DNA from: Methylobacterium fujisawaense
GTDB taxonomy: Bacteria; Pseudomonadota; Alphaproteobacteria; Rhizobiales; Beijerinckiaceae
DNA: 64,000 nt
Direction: 5' to 3'
Assembly (NCBI RefSeq): GCF_014138435.1
Contig: NZ_JACJIM010000001.1
Coordinates: 959,172-1,023,171, forward strand
The notes below the pieces were generated by a model. The model was not told the origin of the DNA. It made no database searches and was given only the letters and a program-made list of their open reading frames with translations. The translations under genes and the position numbers were made by a program. This document shows, one piece after another, positions 53,746 through 61,844 of this stretch; the stretch's first letter is position 1; each line of letters starts with the position of its first letter.

Positions 53746-54789
53746 CTACTTCGGGACGAAGGCCCAGTAGTCGAGGTCGAGAATCACCGCCGGGTCGTAG
53801 CCGTCGCCCGCGCGGTCCGGGAAGGCGCCGCAAGACTGATTCTTGGTGGCGACCGTCCGCAGGCGCAGGAGCCCGACATCGTCGCGGCCGACATCGGCTG
53901 TGGCCAGCACCTCGCTCCAGGCATAGACCGTGTCGCCGGCAAACAGCGGTGCCACGTGGCGGCCGGCATTGATGCCCGCGAGGGCGAAGGCGTTGCCGAG
54001 CCCGTTGAAGCTCAGCGCCCGGGCGAGCGAGATGACGTGGCCGCCGTAGATCAGGCGCCGGCCGAACCGGGTGTCCTTGGCGGCCAGCCCGTCGAAATGC
54101 ACCTTGGCGGTGTTCTGGAACAGGCGCGTGGCGATCTGGTGCTCGGCCTCCTCGACGGTCATGCCGTCGACGTGGTCGATCTTCTCACCGACCGCGTAAT
54201 CCGCGAAGCGGTGCGGGCTGCCGGCGAGGTCGGTGTCGTAGGCGGCGGCCGAGAGCTTCGGCAGGGCGCCCGCGAGATCCTGCGGGTCGACCACCTTGGC
54301 GAGGCTCGGCACGTGCTCCTCGGCGATGGCCGCCTCGGGGTCGCGCTTGCGCACGAGGACCCAGCGGCAATAGCTCAGCACGGTCTCGCCGCGCTCGTCG
54401 GAGCCCACCGAGCGGACATAGACCACGCCGGTCTGGCGGTTCGAGCTCTCCTTGAGGCCGATCACCTCCGACACGGTGGAGAGCGTCTCGCCCGGATAGA
54501 CCGGCCGCCGGAACCCGCCCTCCGCGTAGCCGAGATTGGCCAGCGCGTTCAGCGAGACGTCCGGGACGGTCTTGCCGAACACCATGTGGAAGGTGAGCAG
54601 GTCGTCGAGCGGGCTCTTCGGGTAGCCGATGGCCCGGGCGAAGGCGTCCGACGACTGCACGGCGAAGCGCGGCCCGTAGAGGCCGGTGTAGAGCGCCACG
54701 TCGCCCACCGTCACGGTGCGCGGGGTGGCGTGGCGGATGGTCTCGCCGAGGCGGAAATCCTCGAAGAAGCGGCCGGGATTCGTCTTCAC
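53746..54789 (-). CDS. mch: Mesaconyl-CoA hydratase (MaoC-type)
   Basis: A 347-residue enzyme of the ethylmalonyl-CoA pathway, interconverting mesaconyl-CoA and beta-methylmalyl-CoA; called meaC in Methylobacterium literature. It carries two hot-dog MaoC-like domains. The N-terminus MKTNPGRFFEDFRLGETIRH is characteristic, and the second domain holds GGHVISLARALSFNGLGNAF. In serine-cycle methylotrophs this pathway regenerates glyoxylate from acetyl-CoA, so the gene fits the Fae/serine context nearby. It lies just after yggT on the same strand (12 bp gap). Confidence 0.88.
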   Translation of the reverse strand: MKTNPGRFFEDFRLGETIRHATPRTVTVGDVALYTGLYGPRFAVQSSDAFARAIGYPKSPLDDLLTFHMVFGKTVPDVSLNALANLGYAEGGFRRPVYPGETLSTVSEVIGLKESSNRQTGVVYVRSVGSDERGETVLSYCRWVLVRKRDPEAAIAEEHVPSLAKVVDPQDLAGALPKLSAAAYDTDLAGSPHRFADYAVGEKIDHVDGMTVEEAEHQIATRLFQNTAKVHFDGLAAKDTRFGRRLIYGGHVISLARALSFNGLGNAFALAGINAGRHVAPLFAGDTVYAWSEVLATADVGRDDVGLLRLRTVATKNQSCGAFPDRAGDGYDPAVILDLDYWAFVPK

Positions 54790-54801
54790 GGGCGTTCGGT
54801 C

Positions 54802-55104
54802 CTACTGCGCGTAAACGTAGGTTGCGGGCACGGCGTACTCGTGCAGCAGGCGGCTGATGAACAGCAGCAGCAGGATCAGGATGATCGGCGAGATGTCGAC
54901 GCCGCCGAGATTGGGCAGCAGGTTGCGGATCGGCCGCAGCACCGGCTCGGTCAGCCGGTAGAGCACCTCGCCGATCTGCGCGACGATCGGGTTGCGCACG
55001 TTCACCACGTTGAACGCCACCAGCCAGCTGAGAACCGCGCTTGCGATGAGGACATAGATGAAAAGCTGGACGACCGTGTCGAAGAGCCAGATCAGGGCGT
55101 TCAT
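54802..55104 (-). CDS. YggT family membrane protein
   Basis: A 100-residue protein with two transmembrane segments (LIWLFDTVVQLFIYVLIASA and ISPIILILLLLFISRLL). The conserved YggT middle region NVRNPIVAQIGEVLYRLTEP, then VLRPIRNLLPNLGGVD, is intact. YggT proteins are linked to envelope integrity, cell-division neighbourhoods and osmotic tolerance, with no settled mechanism. It is probably co-transcribed with mch and divergent from tRNA-Ala. Confidence 0.92.
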   Translation of the reverse strand: MNALIWLFDTVVQLFIYVLIASAVLSWLVAFNVVNVRNPIVAQIGEVLYRLTEPVLRPIRNLLPNLGGVDISPIILILLLLFISRLLHEYAVPATYVYAQ

Positions 55105-55227
55105 GCAGGTCCGCGCGCTATCCTCGGGGCGCCCGCACCCCAGCGCCGGAGCGGCGCGCGGCGGGCGACGTTGAAACAGGGAATTGACAGGCTGAGCCGC
55201 CCGCGCCTACAAGGCCGGCGCCTCGAC

Positions 55228-55303
<76 letters not shown>

Positions 55304-55326
55304 GGCTTTTCTCGCAGGGAAAAGCC
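55304..55326 (+). terminator. Hairpin immediately after tRNA-Ala
   Basis: GGCTTTTC and GAAAAGCC form perfect 8-bp arms with a seven-base loop starting at the base after CCA. It is the natural candidate for tRNA transcript termination and processing, although the next bases are CAATGG rather than a U-tract. Confidence 0.5.
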
Positions 55327-55618
55327 CAATGGTGGCAGGGACTTGTAAATTTAAGTCCCATGAATAAGACCCAATAGGACCCACGGCCAACGGCATTTGA
55401 GACCCAGGGCCCGCGCGAAAATCCACAGGCTCGATTGGTTTGTCCTTCGGACCCGCGAGACGTGACCCATCGATCAGAAACGAATTTCGCCGAGCGATCC
55501 TGATCGTAGGTTCGGTTGCGCGATCCTTCGGACCCAACCGGAACGAACTAGGAACGGCGTCGTTGCCTCCTGACAAGCTCGTCCAGGGATTTCGGCTCCC
55601 GGTCGAGAAGGGGCTGCC
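55327..55618. other. Intergenic junction between tRNA-Ala and the TIR gene
   Basis: About 290 bp with no supported gene and lower GC than the core. TCCTTCGGACCC occurs twice as a direct repeat (55443-55454 and 55524-55535). This stretch probably holds the promoter of the TIR-DUF2235 pair and may mark an old integration boundary. No integrase gene or intact att repeat is visible. Confidence 0.45.
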
Positions 55619-56563
55619 ATGGCGACCGTCTTCTTCTCCTATTCCCACGTCGACGAGGGATTGCGCGATAGGTTGGAGATCGCGCTCGCGGCCCTCAAGC
55701 GGCAGGGCCTTATCGAGGCTTGGCACGACCGCCGCCTGATCGCCGGCGACGATTTCGACGCCGGGGTGCGCGGCGAACTCGAACGGGCCGACGTGATCCT
55801 GCTGCTCGTATCTCCCGATTTCATCGCTTCGGACTACTGCTACGGCATCGAGATGACGCGGGCCCTGGAGCGGCACGAACGCGGCGAGGCCAGGGTCATC
55901 CCGGTGATCCTCCGTGCCTGCGATTGGCATCCCCTGCCGTTCGGCAAGCTCCTTGGCATACCGCGCGACGGCAAGCCGATCAGGTCGTGGCCCGATCTCG
56001 ACGAGGCGTTCCTCGACGTCGCGCAGAAGATCCGTGCCGCCCTACCGCAGGCGGGAGCTGCCAGGCCCCGGGATCCCGTTCCGACGGGGCCGATGCCGAT
56101 GGCCCCCCAGGGCCCCCGCTCCAGCAACCTGCGCTTGCGCAAGACCTTCGCCGAGGTCGATCACGACCGCTTTCTGGACGACAGCTTCGAGTACCTCGCC
56201 CGCTTCTTCGAGAACTCGCTCCAGGAGCTGAAGGAGCGCAACGAGGGCATCGACACCACCTTCCGCCGCATCGACGGCAACCGGTTCACGGCGGCGATCT
56301 ATCGTGACGGAAAAGCGGTGTCCCGCGGCTCGATCGTGCGCGGGGGCATGTTCGGACGCGGGATCAGCTGGGCCGCGAACGACCAAGCAACAGGCAACAG
56401 CTTCAACGAGCATATCGCCGTCGAAGGCGACGAGCAGGGCCTTTTCCTTCGTCCGAGCGGAATGCCCCACCTCGGCCGTTCGGACGAGAAGCGGAAGCTG
56501 ACGCAGGAGGGGGCCGGGGAGTATCTCTGGGAACTCCTGATGCAGCCGCTCCAGTGGCGCTGA
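55619..56563 (+). CDS. TIR-domain protein with unassigned C-terminal module
   Basis: A 314-residue protein. Residues 1-145 form a bacterial TIR_2-type domain: FFSYSHVDEGLRDRLEIAL, AGDDFDAGVRGELERADVIL, then LVSPDFIASDYCYGIEM. Glu78 in YGIEM sits where NAD-cleaving TIR domains have their catalytic Glu. After a Pro-rich linker comes a separate module (about residues 178-314) beginning KTFAEVDHDRFLDDSFEYLA and containing RRIDGNRFTAAIYRDGKAVS, which I cannot name. TIR proteins often act as NADase effectors in phage defence; that role is inferred. The DUF2235 gene starts 14 bp after its stop, so the two are likely an operon. Confidence 0.86.
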   Translation: MATVFFSYSHVDEGLRDRLEIALAALKRQGLIEAWHDRRLIAGDDFDAGVRGELERADVILLLVSPDFIASDYCYGIEMTRALERHERGEARVIPVILRACDWHPLPFGKLLGIPRDGKPIRSWPDLDEAFLDVAQKIRAALPQAGAARPRDPVPTGPMPMAPQGPRSSNLRLRKTFAEVDHDRFLDDSFEYLARFFENSLQELKERNEGIDTTFRRIDGNRFTAAIYRDGKAVSRGSIVRGGMFGRGISWAANDQATGNSFNEHIAVEGDEQGLFLRPSGMPHLGRSDEKRKLTQEGAGEYLWELLMQPLQWR

Positions 56564-56577
56564 CCGTCGGGGGAGCC

Positions 56578-58080
56578 ATGCCGAAGAACATCGTGGTCTT
56601 CTCGGACGGGACCGGCCAGGACGGTGGGATCCGACCCGAACAGCGGGTTAGCAACGTCTACAAGATGTATCGCTCCGCCAAGGTCGGGCCGGAAACGGGG
56701 ATCGACCCGGCTGCGCAGGTCGCCTTCTACGATCCGGGCCTGGGGACGGACGCCGGCGCCACGGCCATCACGGCGCCGGTTCGGTTCCTGCAGAAGCTCC
56801 TCGCCTCCGTCACCGGCCAAGGCATCACCGCCAACGTCGCCGACTGTTACGCGTTCATTCTCGATCACTACGAGCCAGGGGACCGGATCTACCTCGTGGG
56901 CTTCAGCCGCGGGGCCTACACGGTCCGCTGCCTCGCCAATCTCCTGATGCTGTGCGGGATCCCGACCAGGACGCCGGCCGGTCCGCTCCGGCGTTTCCGG
57001 AAGCAGGTCCGCGACATCGCGGACGAGGCGGTATCGAAGGTCCTGGAGCAGGGGGCCGGAAAGCCACGGGGCCTCTACGAGGCCGATCGCTTCGAGCAGG
57101 CGCGTCGCTTCCGGATGAGGTATGGATCGAACGCGGCGGAGGATCCTGACGGCTCCAACGCTGCGCCTTATTTCATCGGCGTCTTCGATACGGTGGCCGC
57201 CCTCGGCGCGAGGGGCTTCCGTCGCTTTGCCATCGGCGCCGGGCTCCTCCTGCTCGGCTTGGGCGCCGTCGCGGCCGCCGCCGGCTTGGCGAACCTAATC
57301 TTCGGTTTCCCATTCCGCCCGAGCCTTCTGGCGATCGGCTTGGCCGCGGCGGCATTTTCCGGCTGGCGCTGGGTCGGCGCCCACCTGAAGACGACTTGGT
57401 ACCCTGAGCGGACCGGATGGAGGCGCTGGGTCCCGAACTGGCATTTCGCCGTTTGGCGCGCCGGGTACTACGACCGCCTTCTCAGTCGCTCCGTGCGTTT
57501 CGCCCGCTCCGCCAACGCGATCGACGAGACCCGCGCCGATTTCGACCGGGTCCCGTGGGGCGGACAGGCGCAGGATCCAGTCCCGGGCGGCCCGCCGACC
57601 TTCCGCCAAGTATGGTTCGCGGGCAACCATTCCGACATCGGCGGCAGCTATCCCGAGGCGGAGTCGCGCCTCTCCGACATCGCGTTGGGCTGGATGGTCG
57701 CGGAAGCGCGAGCGCTTCCGCACCCGTTGGTGATGGAGGACGACAAGCTTCGCCGGCACCCGCGCGCCGACGGGGTCCAGCACTGCGAGATCGCGGGCAT
57801 GCACGACACCATCGAGCGCCATATCTGGAGGTTCCTGCGCCCCCTGGCTGGCAAAATGAACTGGGAGGAGCTTCCGAACGGACGCGACATCAAGCCGGAC
57901 GCCGTGATGCACCCGACCGTACCCGAGCGCTTCGCATTGTCGAGAGTGACGAGTTGCTCGCGGTCCGGCCCCTACCGGCCTCGGGCACTCAGGGCCCATC
58001 ATATGTTCAAGGAATTCTACGCCAGCCAAGCGGCAGCGCCGTCCGCCGCAGGGACAAATCAGCAACCACCTTCGCCATAG
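56578..58080 (+). CDS. DUF2235 alpha/beta-hydrolase with membrane segments
   Basis: A 500-residue protein of the DUF2235 family (related to Tle1-type phospholipases). The N-terminus PKNIVVFSDGTGQDGG is diagnostic. The nucleophile elbow GFSRGAYTVR places Ser at about residue 110. VFDTVAALG and WFAGNHSDIGGSYPEAESRL supply the usual acidic and histidine residues. Two hydrophobic helices (about 216-243 and 246-265) are inserted mid-domain, suggesting membrane attachment. ATG at 56578 has GGGGGAG just upstream. No VgrG or other type VI genes are near, so a secretion effector role is not supported. It probably works with the TIR protein. Confidence 0.85.
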   Translation: MPKNIVVFSDGTGQDGGIRPEQRVSNVYKMYRSAKVGPETGIDPAAQVAFYDPGLGTDAGATAITAPVRFLQKLLASVTGQGITANVADCYAFILDHYEPGDRIYLVGFSRGAYTVRCLANLLMLCGIPTRTPAGPLRRFRKQVRDIADEAVSKVLEQGAGKPRGLYEADRFEQARRFRMRYGSNAAEDPDGSNAAPYFIGVFDTVAALGARGFRRFAIGAGLLLLGLGAVAAAAGLANLIFGFPFRPSLLAIGLAAAAFSGWRWVGAHLKTTWYPERTGWRRWVPNWHFAVWRAGYYDRLLSRSVRFARSANAIDETRADFDRVPWGGQAQDPVPGGPPTFRQVWFAGNHSDIGGSYPEAESRLSDIALGWMVAEARALPHPLVMEDDKLRRHPRADGVQHCEIAGMHDTIERHIWRFLRPLAGKMNWEELPNGRDIKPDAVMHPTVPERFALSRVTSCSRSGPYRPRALRAHHMFKEFYASQAAAPSAAGTNQQPPSP

Positions 58081-58182
58081 TGTTTAGGTCAGACACCATA
58101 TCTGCCTCTTCGGGCGACGCTGTCGCTGGCGTGCTTCGGGGAACATGCGACGCGCTCAACGTCGCGAGACCGAAGACTACAC

Positions 58183-59826
58183 TCAATGTCTCGGGACGAT
58201 CCGGCAATGTAGTTTACTTTTTGGAGCCAGATCTCGGCAAGATATGGTGCATTTGTAAACAGACCCTTCCAATTTTGCCTCAGATATTGTGACATCCGAG
58301 TCTGCAACATCGCCCTTTTCACTGTCGTTGACAAGATCAAACCGCCCGAGCGCTGCAGGATATGCAACGACAATCTCAGCGAGCTCCAAGGGGTGGCCAT
58401 AAGGATTGGTAAGACTTGCGAACTCCTCACGCCTGCTATTCATCTTTATCATCGCGTCTTTTCGAGAAAAGATATCTGATATTTCAATTTCATCTTCGGT
58501 GGAAATATGACTGTCTGGCCCCAGGAATTCGACAAGACACCGCCTGTTGTTCGCATTTACTGGCTGCGTATCTAGTGACAAAACTTTAATAGGAAGCTCT
58601 GTATTTTTCGTTCTATTGTATGCCCGCCAAATTGATGGGGCCTTGCTTGGCGTATATAAAGAAGTTATAAAGCATCTGAATTTATCACTCTTCACGATTA
58701 AAATAGTTTCCTTCGTAACGCTATCCGCGGGACGCCGCTCGACCGGAGCGCCATCCTCCCGGGTATCAGCGCAATTGATGGTAACAGTCAGCCTTGAAGA
58801 GGTCATTTTAGCATAGTCAGCCTGATCCAACGCCATTATAGCCATGGTGTCCATGTAGTCGGACAGATTTCTTGTATCGTCTACACGGTACTGCGTCGAT
58901 TTATTGATACGCCCATGGACCAGGGAAAAATCGGTAATAAGATCTATAGTCTTGTTTTTTAAGTTCTCGTACCACTTTTCATCACGCAGAAGCACGAGAG
59001 CTTCCTCGAAATCGAAGGTCGAAAATGAAGTCTGTATCGGTATCTGAAACGCGTCTGAAACCTTGGCGCGGGACCGCTTAACGTTATTGTCAATCGCCGC
59101 GCCTATCAAGGACAGCAGATACATAAAAACATTGTCTATCGGCTTTCGATCAGATGTTTCTTCAGGAAAGACGGCAAAAATTGGGGCTTTCGGGTCCGTC
59201 AGAGATTCTACGGGAAGATTATCGCATAGACCACCGTCGACATGATGGTTAATTGAGAGATATTTAAATGATCTAAAAGCAACCGGCAGCGCGCATGAGT
59301 CCCGCAATGCCGTCTTGATACTACCTGTCTCGATGATCTTGCCACCAGAGCTTGCGAGATCTGTCGTGACGATCGAAAGCGATTTATCCAGTTGCTCGAT
59401 AACCTTGTCCTTGTCGGCGCAGTGTGCAAGTATCTGGTCGAGGAACACCCCGAACTCTGCCTCTTTGAATAAGGGGTCTCCTGTCCGGATCACGGATTTC
59501 AGCAACGGAGCCGCGCCATAGACAGCGCTGATTCGTGCGGCCCAACCTGTCGCGTCAGCGACCGCGGTCAATTGCGTGACGCTATTACCCACCAGCTTGC
59601 GGACATGCCCGGAACCTGCAGCGGCGAGATAGGTTCTTAGGCTAGGGAAATCGCATTTAGCGGCTATCAGGGCGGCGCAGATGGCTCCGGCTGATGTCCC
59701 CGCGACCGCCTTTATCTGAATGCGGCCATGGGCCTCACAAAACTGAAACGCTTCCGCAACCGGCAGCATGGCAATGAATTTCGCACCGCCCCCTTGGAAT
59801 GCTATCTGTATCTCGGGTGCGGTCAT
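58183..59826 (-). CDS. Patatin-like phospholipase
   Basis: A 547-residue protein with an N-terminal patatin domain. The oxyanion loop is QGGGAKFI (residues 11-18), the nucleophile motif GTSAG has Ser45, and the catalytic Asp is Asp197 in VDGGLCDNLP. It would hydrolyse acyl esters of membrane lipids. The C-terminal 200 residues (from about 340) have no domain I recognise. The DNA is markedly AT-richer than the chromosome around it, with codons such as ATA and TTA in use, indicating recent transfer. It is convergent with the DUF2235 gene. Patatins act as membrane-damaging effectors in several anti-phage systems, but no nucleotide cyclase accompanies this one. Confidence 0.88.
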   Translation of the reverse strand: MTAPEIQIAFQGGGAKFIAMLPVAEAFQFCEAHGRIQIKAVAGTSAGAICAALIAAKCDFPSLRTYLAAAGSGHVRKLVGNSVTQLTAVADATGWAARISAVYGAAPLLKSVIRTGDPLFKEAEFGVFLDQILAHCADKDKVIEQLDKSLSIVTTDLASSGGKIIETGSIKTALRDSCALPVAFRSFKYLSINHHVDGGLCDNLPVESLTDPKAPIFAVFPEETSDRKPIDNVFMYLLSLIGAAIDNNVKRSRAKVSDAFQIPIQTSFSTFDFEEALVLLRDEKWYENLKNKTIDLITDFSLVHGRINKSTQYRVDDTRNLSDYMDTMAIMALDQADYAKMTSSRLTVTINCADTREDGAPVERRPADSVTKETILIVKSDKFRCFITSLYTPSKAPSIWRAYNRTKNTELPIKVLSLDTQPVNANNRRCLVEFLGPDSHISTEDEIEISDIFSRKDAMIKMNSRREEFASLTNPYGHPLELAEIVVAYPAALGRFDLVNDSEKGDVADSDVTISEAKLEGSVYKCTISCRDLAPKSKLHCRIVPRH

Positions 59827-59906
59827 ATCGGCTTCGGTCCTTGTCGTAAGGGGCAGGGTCGGCTACATTCCGACTGCGGTAAGAACGCTACCTAGAGGAG
59901 AATAAA

Positions 59907-59984
59907 ATGTCTCGCAGCAATCTCAAGGGCCTCTCAGGGGTTATCGAACTCGCTGCCTTCGGTGTCGATGAAGTTGCCCTCTAG
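59907..59984 (+). CDS. Tiny ORF with strong ribosome site, possible remnant
   Basis: A 25-codon frame (MSRSNLKGLSGVIELAAFGV, then DEVAL) preceded by GAGGAGAATAAA, an excellent Shine-Dalgarno with good spacing. It lies 80 bp from the divergent patatin start. It may be a genuine small peptide of the island or the truncated 5' end of a lost gene; codons continue sensibly for nine residues past the TAG. No family recognised. Confidence 0.32.
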   Translation: MSRSNLKGLSGVIELAAFGVDEVAL

Positions 59985-60503
59985 GCCGCTCGACCTACCA
60001 TTCTCATCGCCTGAATCAGTTGGCATGCGGAGCTCGATGTGCGCCGCATGCTTTTCTGCGGCTATCCATGTACGAGCTGCTACGAACCCCTCCAAAGCCT
60101 ACTGAATTGCCCAGATGCTGGAAGCCTGTGCGTACAATGAGATTGGTAGCTTAGTACCCATCCCGGTTGTCAGGACGAGCTAGGAGCAGCACGCAAGGAC
60201 GCCAGCCCCGAAGGTGGAAAACGTCGAGGTTGAGTCCGAGGTCTTTGCGCCACCCCGCCAGCTTACCCCAGCTGCGCATCGACACCCGCTTCACCAAGTG
60301 GATGCCCCCGTTCCAGAAATGTCCCTGTCGTGAGGTGCCCCCCCCTCGGGATAATAGCCCCGGTCTGCGCCGCGCGTGGGCGGAAACGCTACGAGTTCGA
60401 TCTCCTCGACGGTGCTGCCGCCGGGCCCGGGATGCGTCGGAACCAGCCAGCGATCGGCACCGCCCCGGAACGAGATGCGTCGCCCCGCGAGTGAAGCGAC
60501 CGC
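59985..60503. other. Decayed region between patatin and hydrolase remnant
   Basis: About 520 bp with no convincing intact gene. Composition shifts from AT-richer (up to about 60150) to core-like GC. Short readings on both strands look protein-like in places (for example minus-strand RRISFRGGADRWLVPTHPGP around 60420-60490). None has a clear start, so the stretch reads as debris of rearranged genes. Confidence 0.4.
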
Positions 60504-60953
60504 GTGGGCGGTCAGGGCGTGCCAAAGGCGATCATCGAGGGGCTCCGTGCAGGTCCCGCCCGCGTTCCACCTCCAGCCTGTCGAGATCTCCTGCTCTTCG
60601 CGGACCGAGTCGTCGAGCATGGCCGTCGCCACATCCATGCGTTCGGCCGCGAGAGCTTCCGGGCCTACCTCGATATGCTCGTCCCGGAGATCCGCAGGCC
60701 CCCGCCCCGGGATGTGCCGGTCATGGCCTTCGTAGCTGGGGATGACGCCCTGCTCGTACGGAGGGCCGTCGAGGCGATCGCCCGGGCGCATTAAATCGAG
60801 GCGGCCTTCGTTCCGGACATCGGCCACGACCTCATGCTCGACGTCGGGTGGGAAGGCGTCGCGGATCGGATCGTGCGATGGATCCGCGCGGAGATCGCGG
60901 CGGCCAAAACACATGAGGTCGTGCCCCGGTCGGGGCAGTCGCCCCGGCGGTAG
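60504..60953 (+). pseudogene. Degraded alpha/beta-hydrolase, C-terminal remnant
   Basis: The frame reads as the C-terminal half of an alpha/beta hydrolase. It has a helical lid segment (GRESFRAYLDMLVPEI), the strand VPVMAFVAGDDALL with the usual Asp region, then, after an in-frame TAA at 60792, IEAAFVPDIGHDLMLDVGWE, which carries the catalytic-His context GHDLMLD. The N-terminal half with the nucleophile elbow is not found upstream; a TGA at 60492 closes that frame. So the gene is truncated and carries an internal stop. Which hydrolase it was cannot be said. Confidence 0.65.
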
Positions 60954-60960
60954 CCGGGGG

Positions 60961-61416
60961 CTAACGAGCCGCCTGGGGCCGGTCCGCGAGCTTGGCCTGT
61001 CCGATCAGGATCGCCCGCATGGCGGGATCGGGATGCCCGAGAAAACGGAGGTGGAGCGGGACGTCGACGCGACGTCGATGGACCGCGTACATCCGGTTGG
61101 TCGGAGGGATCATGACCACGACCACGTCGTTGGCGTCGCAGTTCCGCGGCTCGCACAGCGTGCCGACCATGAGCAGACGTCCGTCACCCCCCACGGCATG
61201 CATGGGGGTGGCCGGTCCGGCCAAGCTTCGCATGAAGGTTGCCTTCTGGTCGGTCGCCGGTATCTCGGCGAGCAGGCGGTCCCAGGCCATGCGGTAGGCG
61301 GGGTTCCCCGCGACGAGTTGCGGGAATGTCAGGGCGGCCCCGAGCGGTTCGACCGGCTGGGCCGGAAGCGGTGCCAGCGCCGCGACGGTGACGACGACGT
61401 GCAGGAGCCGTCTCAT
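60961..61416 (-). CDS. Ivy-like lysozyme inhibitor family protein
   Basis: A 151-residue exported protein. The signal peptide is MRRLLHVVVTVAALAPLPAQ. The mature part matches the inhibitor-of-vertebrate-lysozyme fold: YRMAWDRLLAEIPATDQKAT, then GPATPMHAVGGDGRLLMVGT, and CEPRNCDANDVVVVMIPP. The last carries the two Cys of the Ivy loop, CKPHDC in the E. coli protein, here CEPRNC. Ivy blocks c-type lysozymes and can also control endogenous muralytic enzymes. Its ATG overlaps the stop of the upstream lipoprotein gene by four bases. Confidence 0.72.
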   Translation of the reverse strand: MRRLLHVVVTVAALAPLPAQPVEPLGAALTFPQLVAGNPAYRMAWDRLLAEIPATDQKATFMRSLAGPATPMHAVGGDGRLLMVGTLCEPRNCDANDVVVVMIPPTNRMYAVHRRRVDVPLHLRFLGHPDPAMRAILIGQAKLADRPQAAR

Positions 61417-61760
61417 CGACCGACGACCGCCATGTAAACCAAGCCATCGACGTCCTTGTAGAACCGAGCCTTGTCTCGCCCGGGCGGCTTGCCGTCGAGG
61501 GAGACTTCGAACGTGCAGACGTGGCCGGGAGCCACCTGGGAGACCTCGCAATCGAGTTTGTGGAAGGACGTGACGGTCGGCATCGGCATGATGCGGCGCG
61601 CTCCACCGATGAGGCTCGCCGTAGCCGCCTGCTGCTCCCAGGCCCGGTTCAGGAAGCCCAAGGCGGCGGCGCGCATGGTCGTCTCGGAGGGCTCGTCCGA
61701 ACAGGCTCCGAGGGTGGGGCCGAGGGCGCAAAGGATCGGGATGACGGATCTACGGAGCAT
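61413..61760 (-). CDS. Small lipoprotein, hypothetical
   Basis: A 115-residue protein with a lipoprotein signal (MLRRSVIPILCALGPTLGAC, Cys about residue 20). The small mature domain contains FLNRAWEQQAATASLIGGAR, then CEVSQVAPGHVCTFEVSLDG with two Cys, and FYKDVDGLVYMAVVG. It lies immediately upstream of, and translationally coupled to, the Ivy-like gene, so the pair probably acts in the envelope together. Family not recognised. ATG at 61760 places the lipobox properly. Confidence 0.68.
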   Translation of the reverse strand: MLRRSVIPILCALGPTLGACSDEPSETTMRAAALGFLNRAWEQQAATASLIGGARRIMPMPTVTSFHKLDCEVSQVAPGHVCTFEVSLDGKPPGRDKARFYKDVDGLVYMAVVGR

Positions 61761-61844
61761 GTCTCGGTCTCGACTGGCGATGGAGGGCCGCTCGGACGGG
61801 CTGCCTGGCCCGCCCGCACGATGCTGCAAGGTTTGGAGGCGGGA

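Noticed and set aside
55443..55535. Direct repeat TCCTTCGGACCC as an attachment site
   Set aside because: Twelve bases, only 81 bp apart and both on the same side of the island genes, so they cannot bound an element.
56578..58080. DUF2235 protein as a type VI secretion effector
   Set aside because: The family includes Tle1 effectors, but no VgrG, PAAR, Tap adaptor or immunity gene is present, and the gene is coupled to a TIR protein instead.
60291..60914. 207-residue minus-strand frame opposite the hydrolase remnant
   Set aside because: The plus strand reads as a recognisable hydrolase C-terminus. A short part (about 60300-60500) looks protein-like on the minus strand but has no start or family, so I did not annotate it as a gene.
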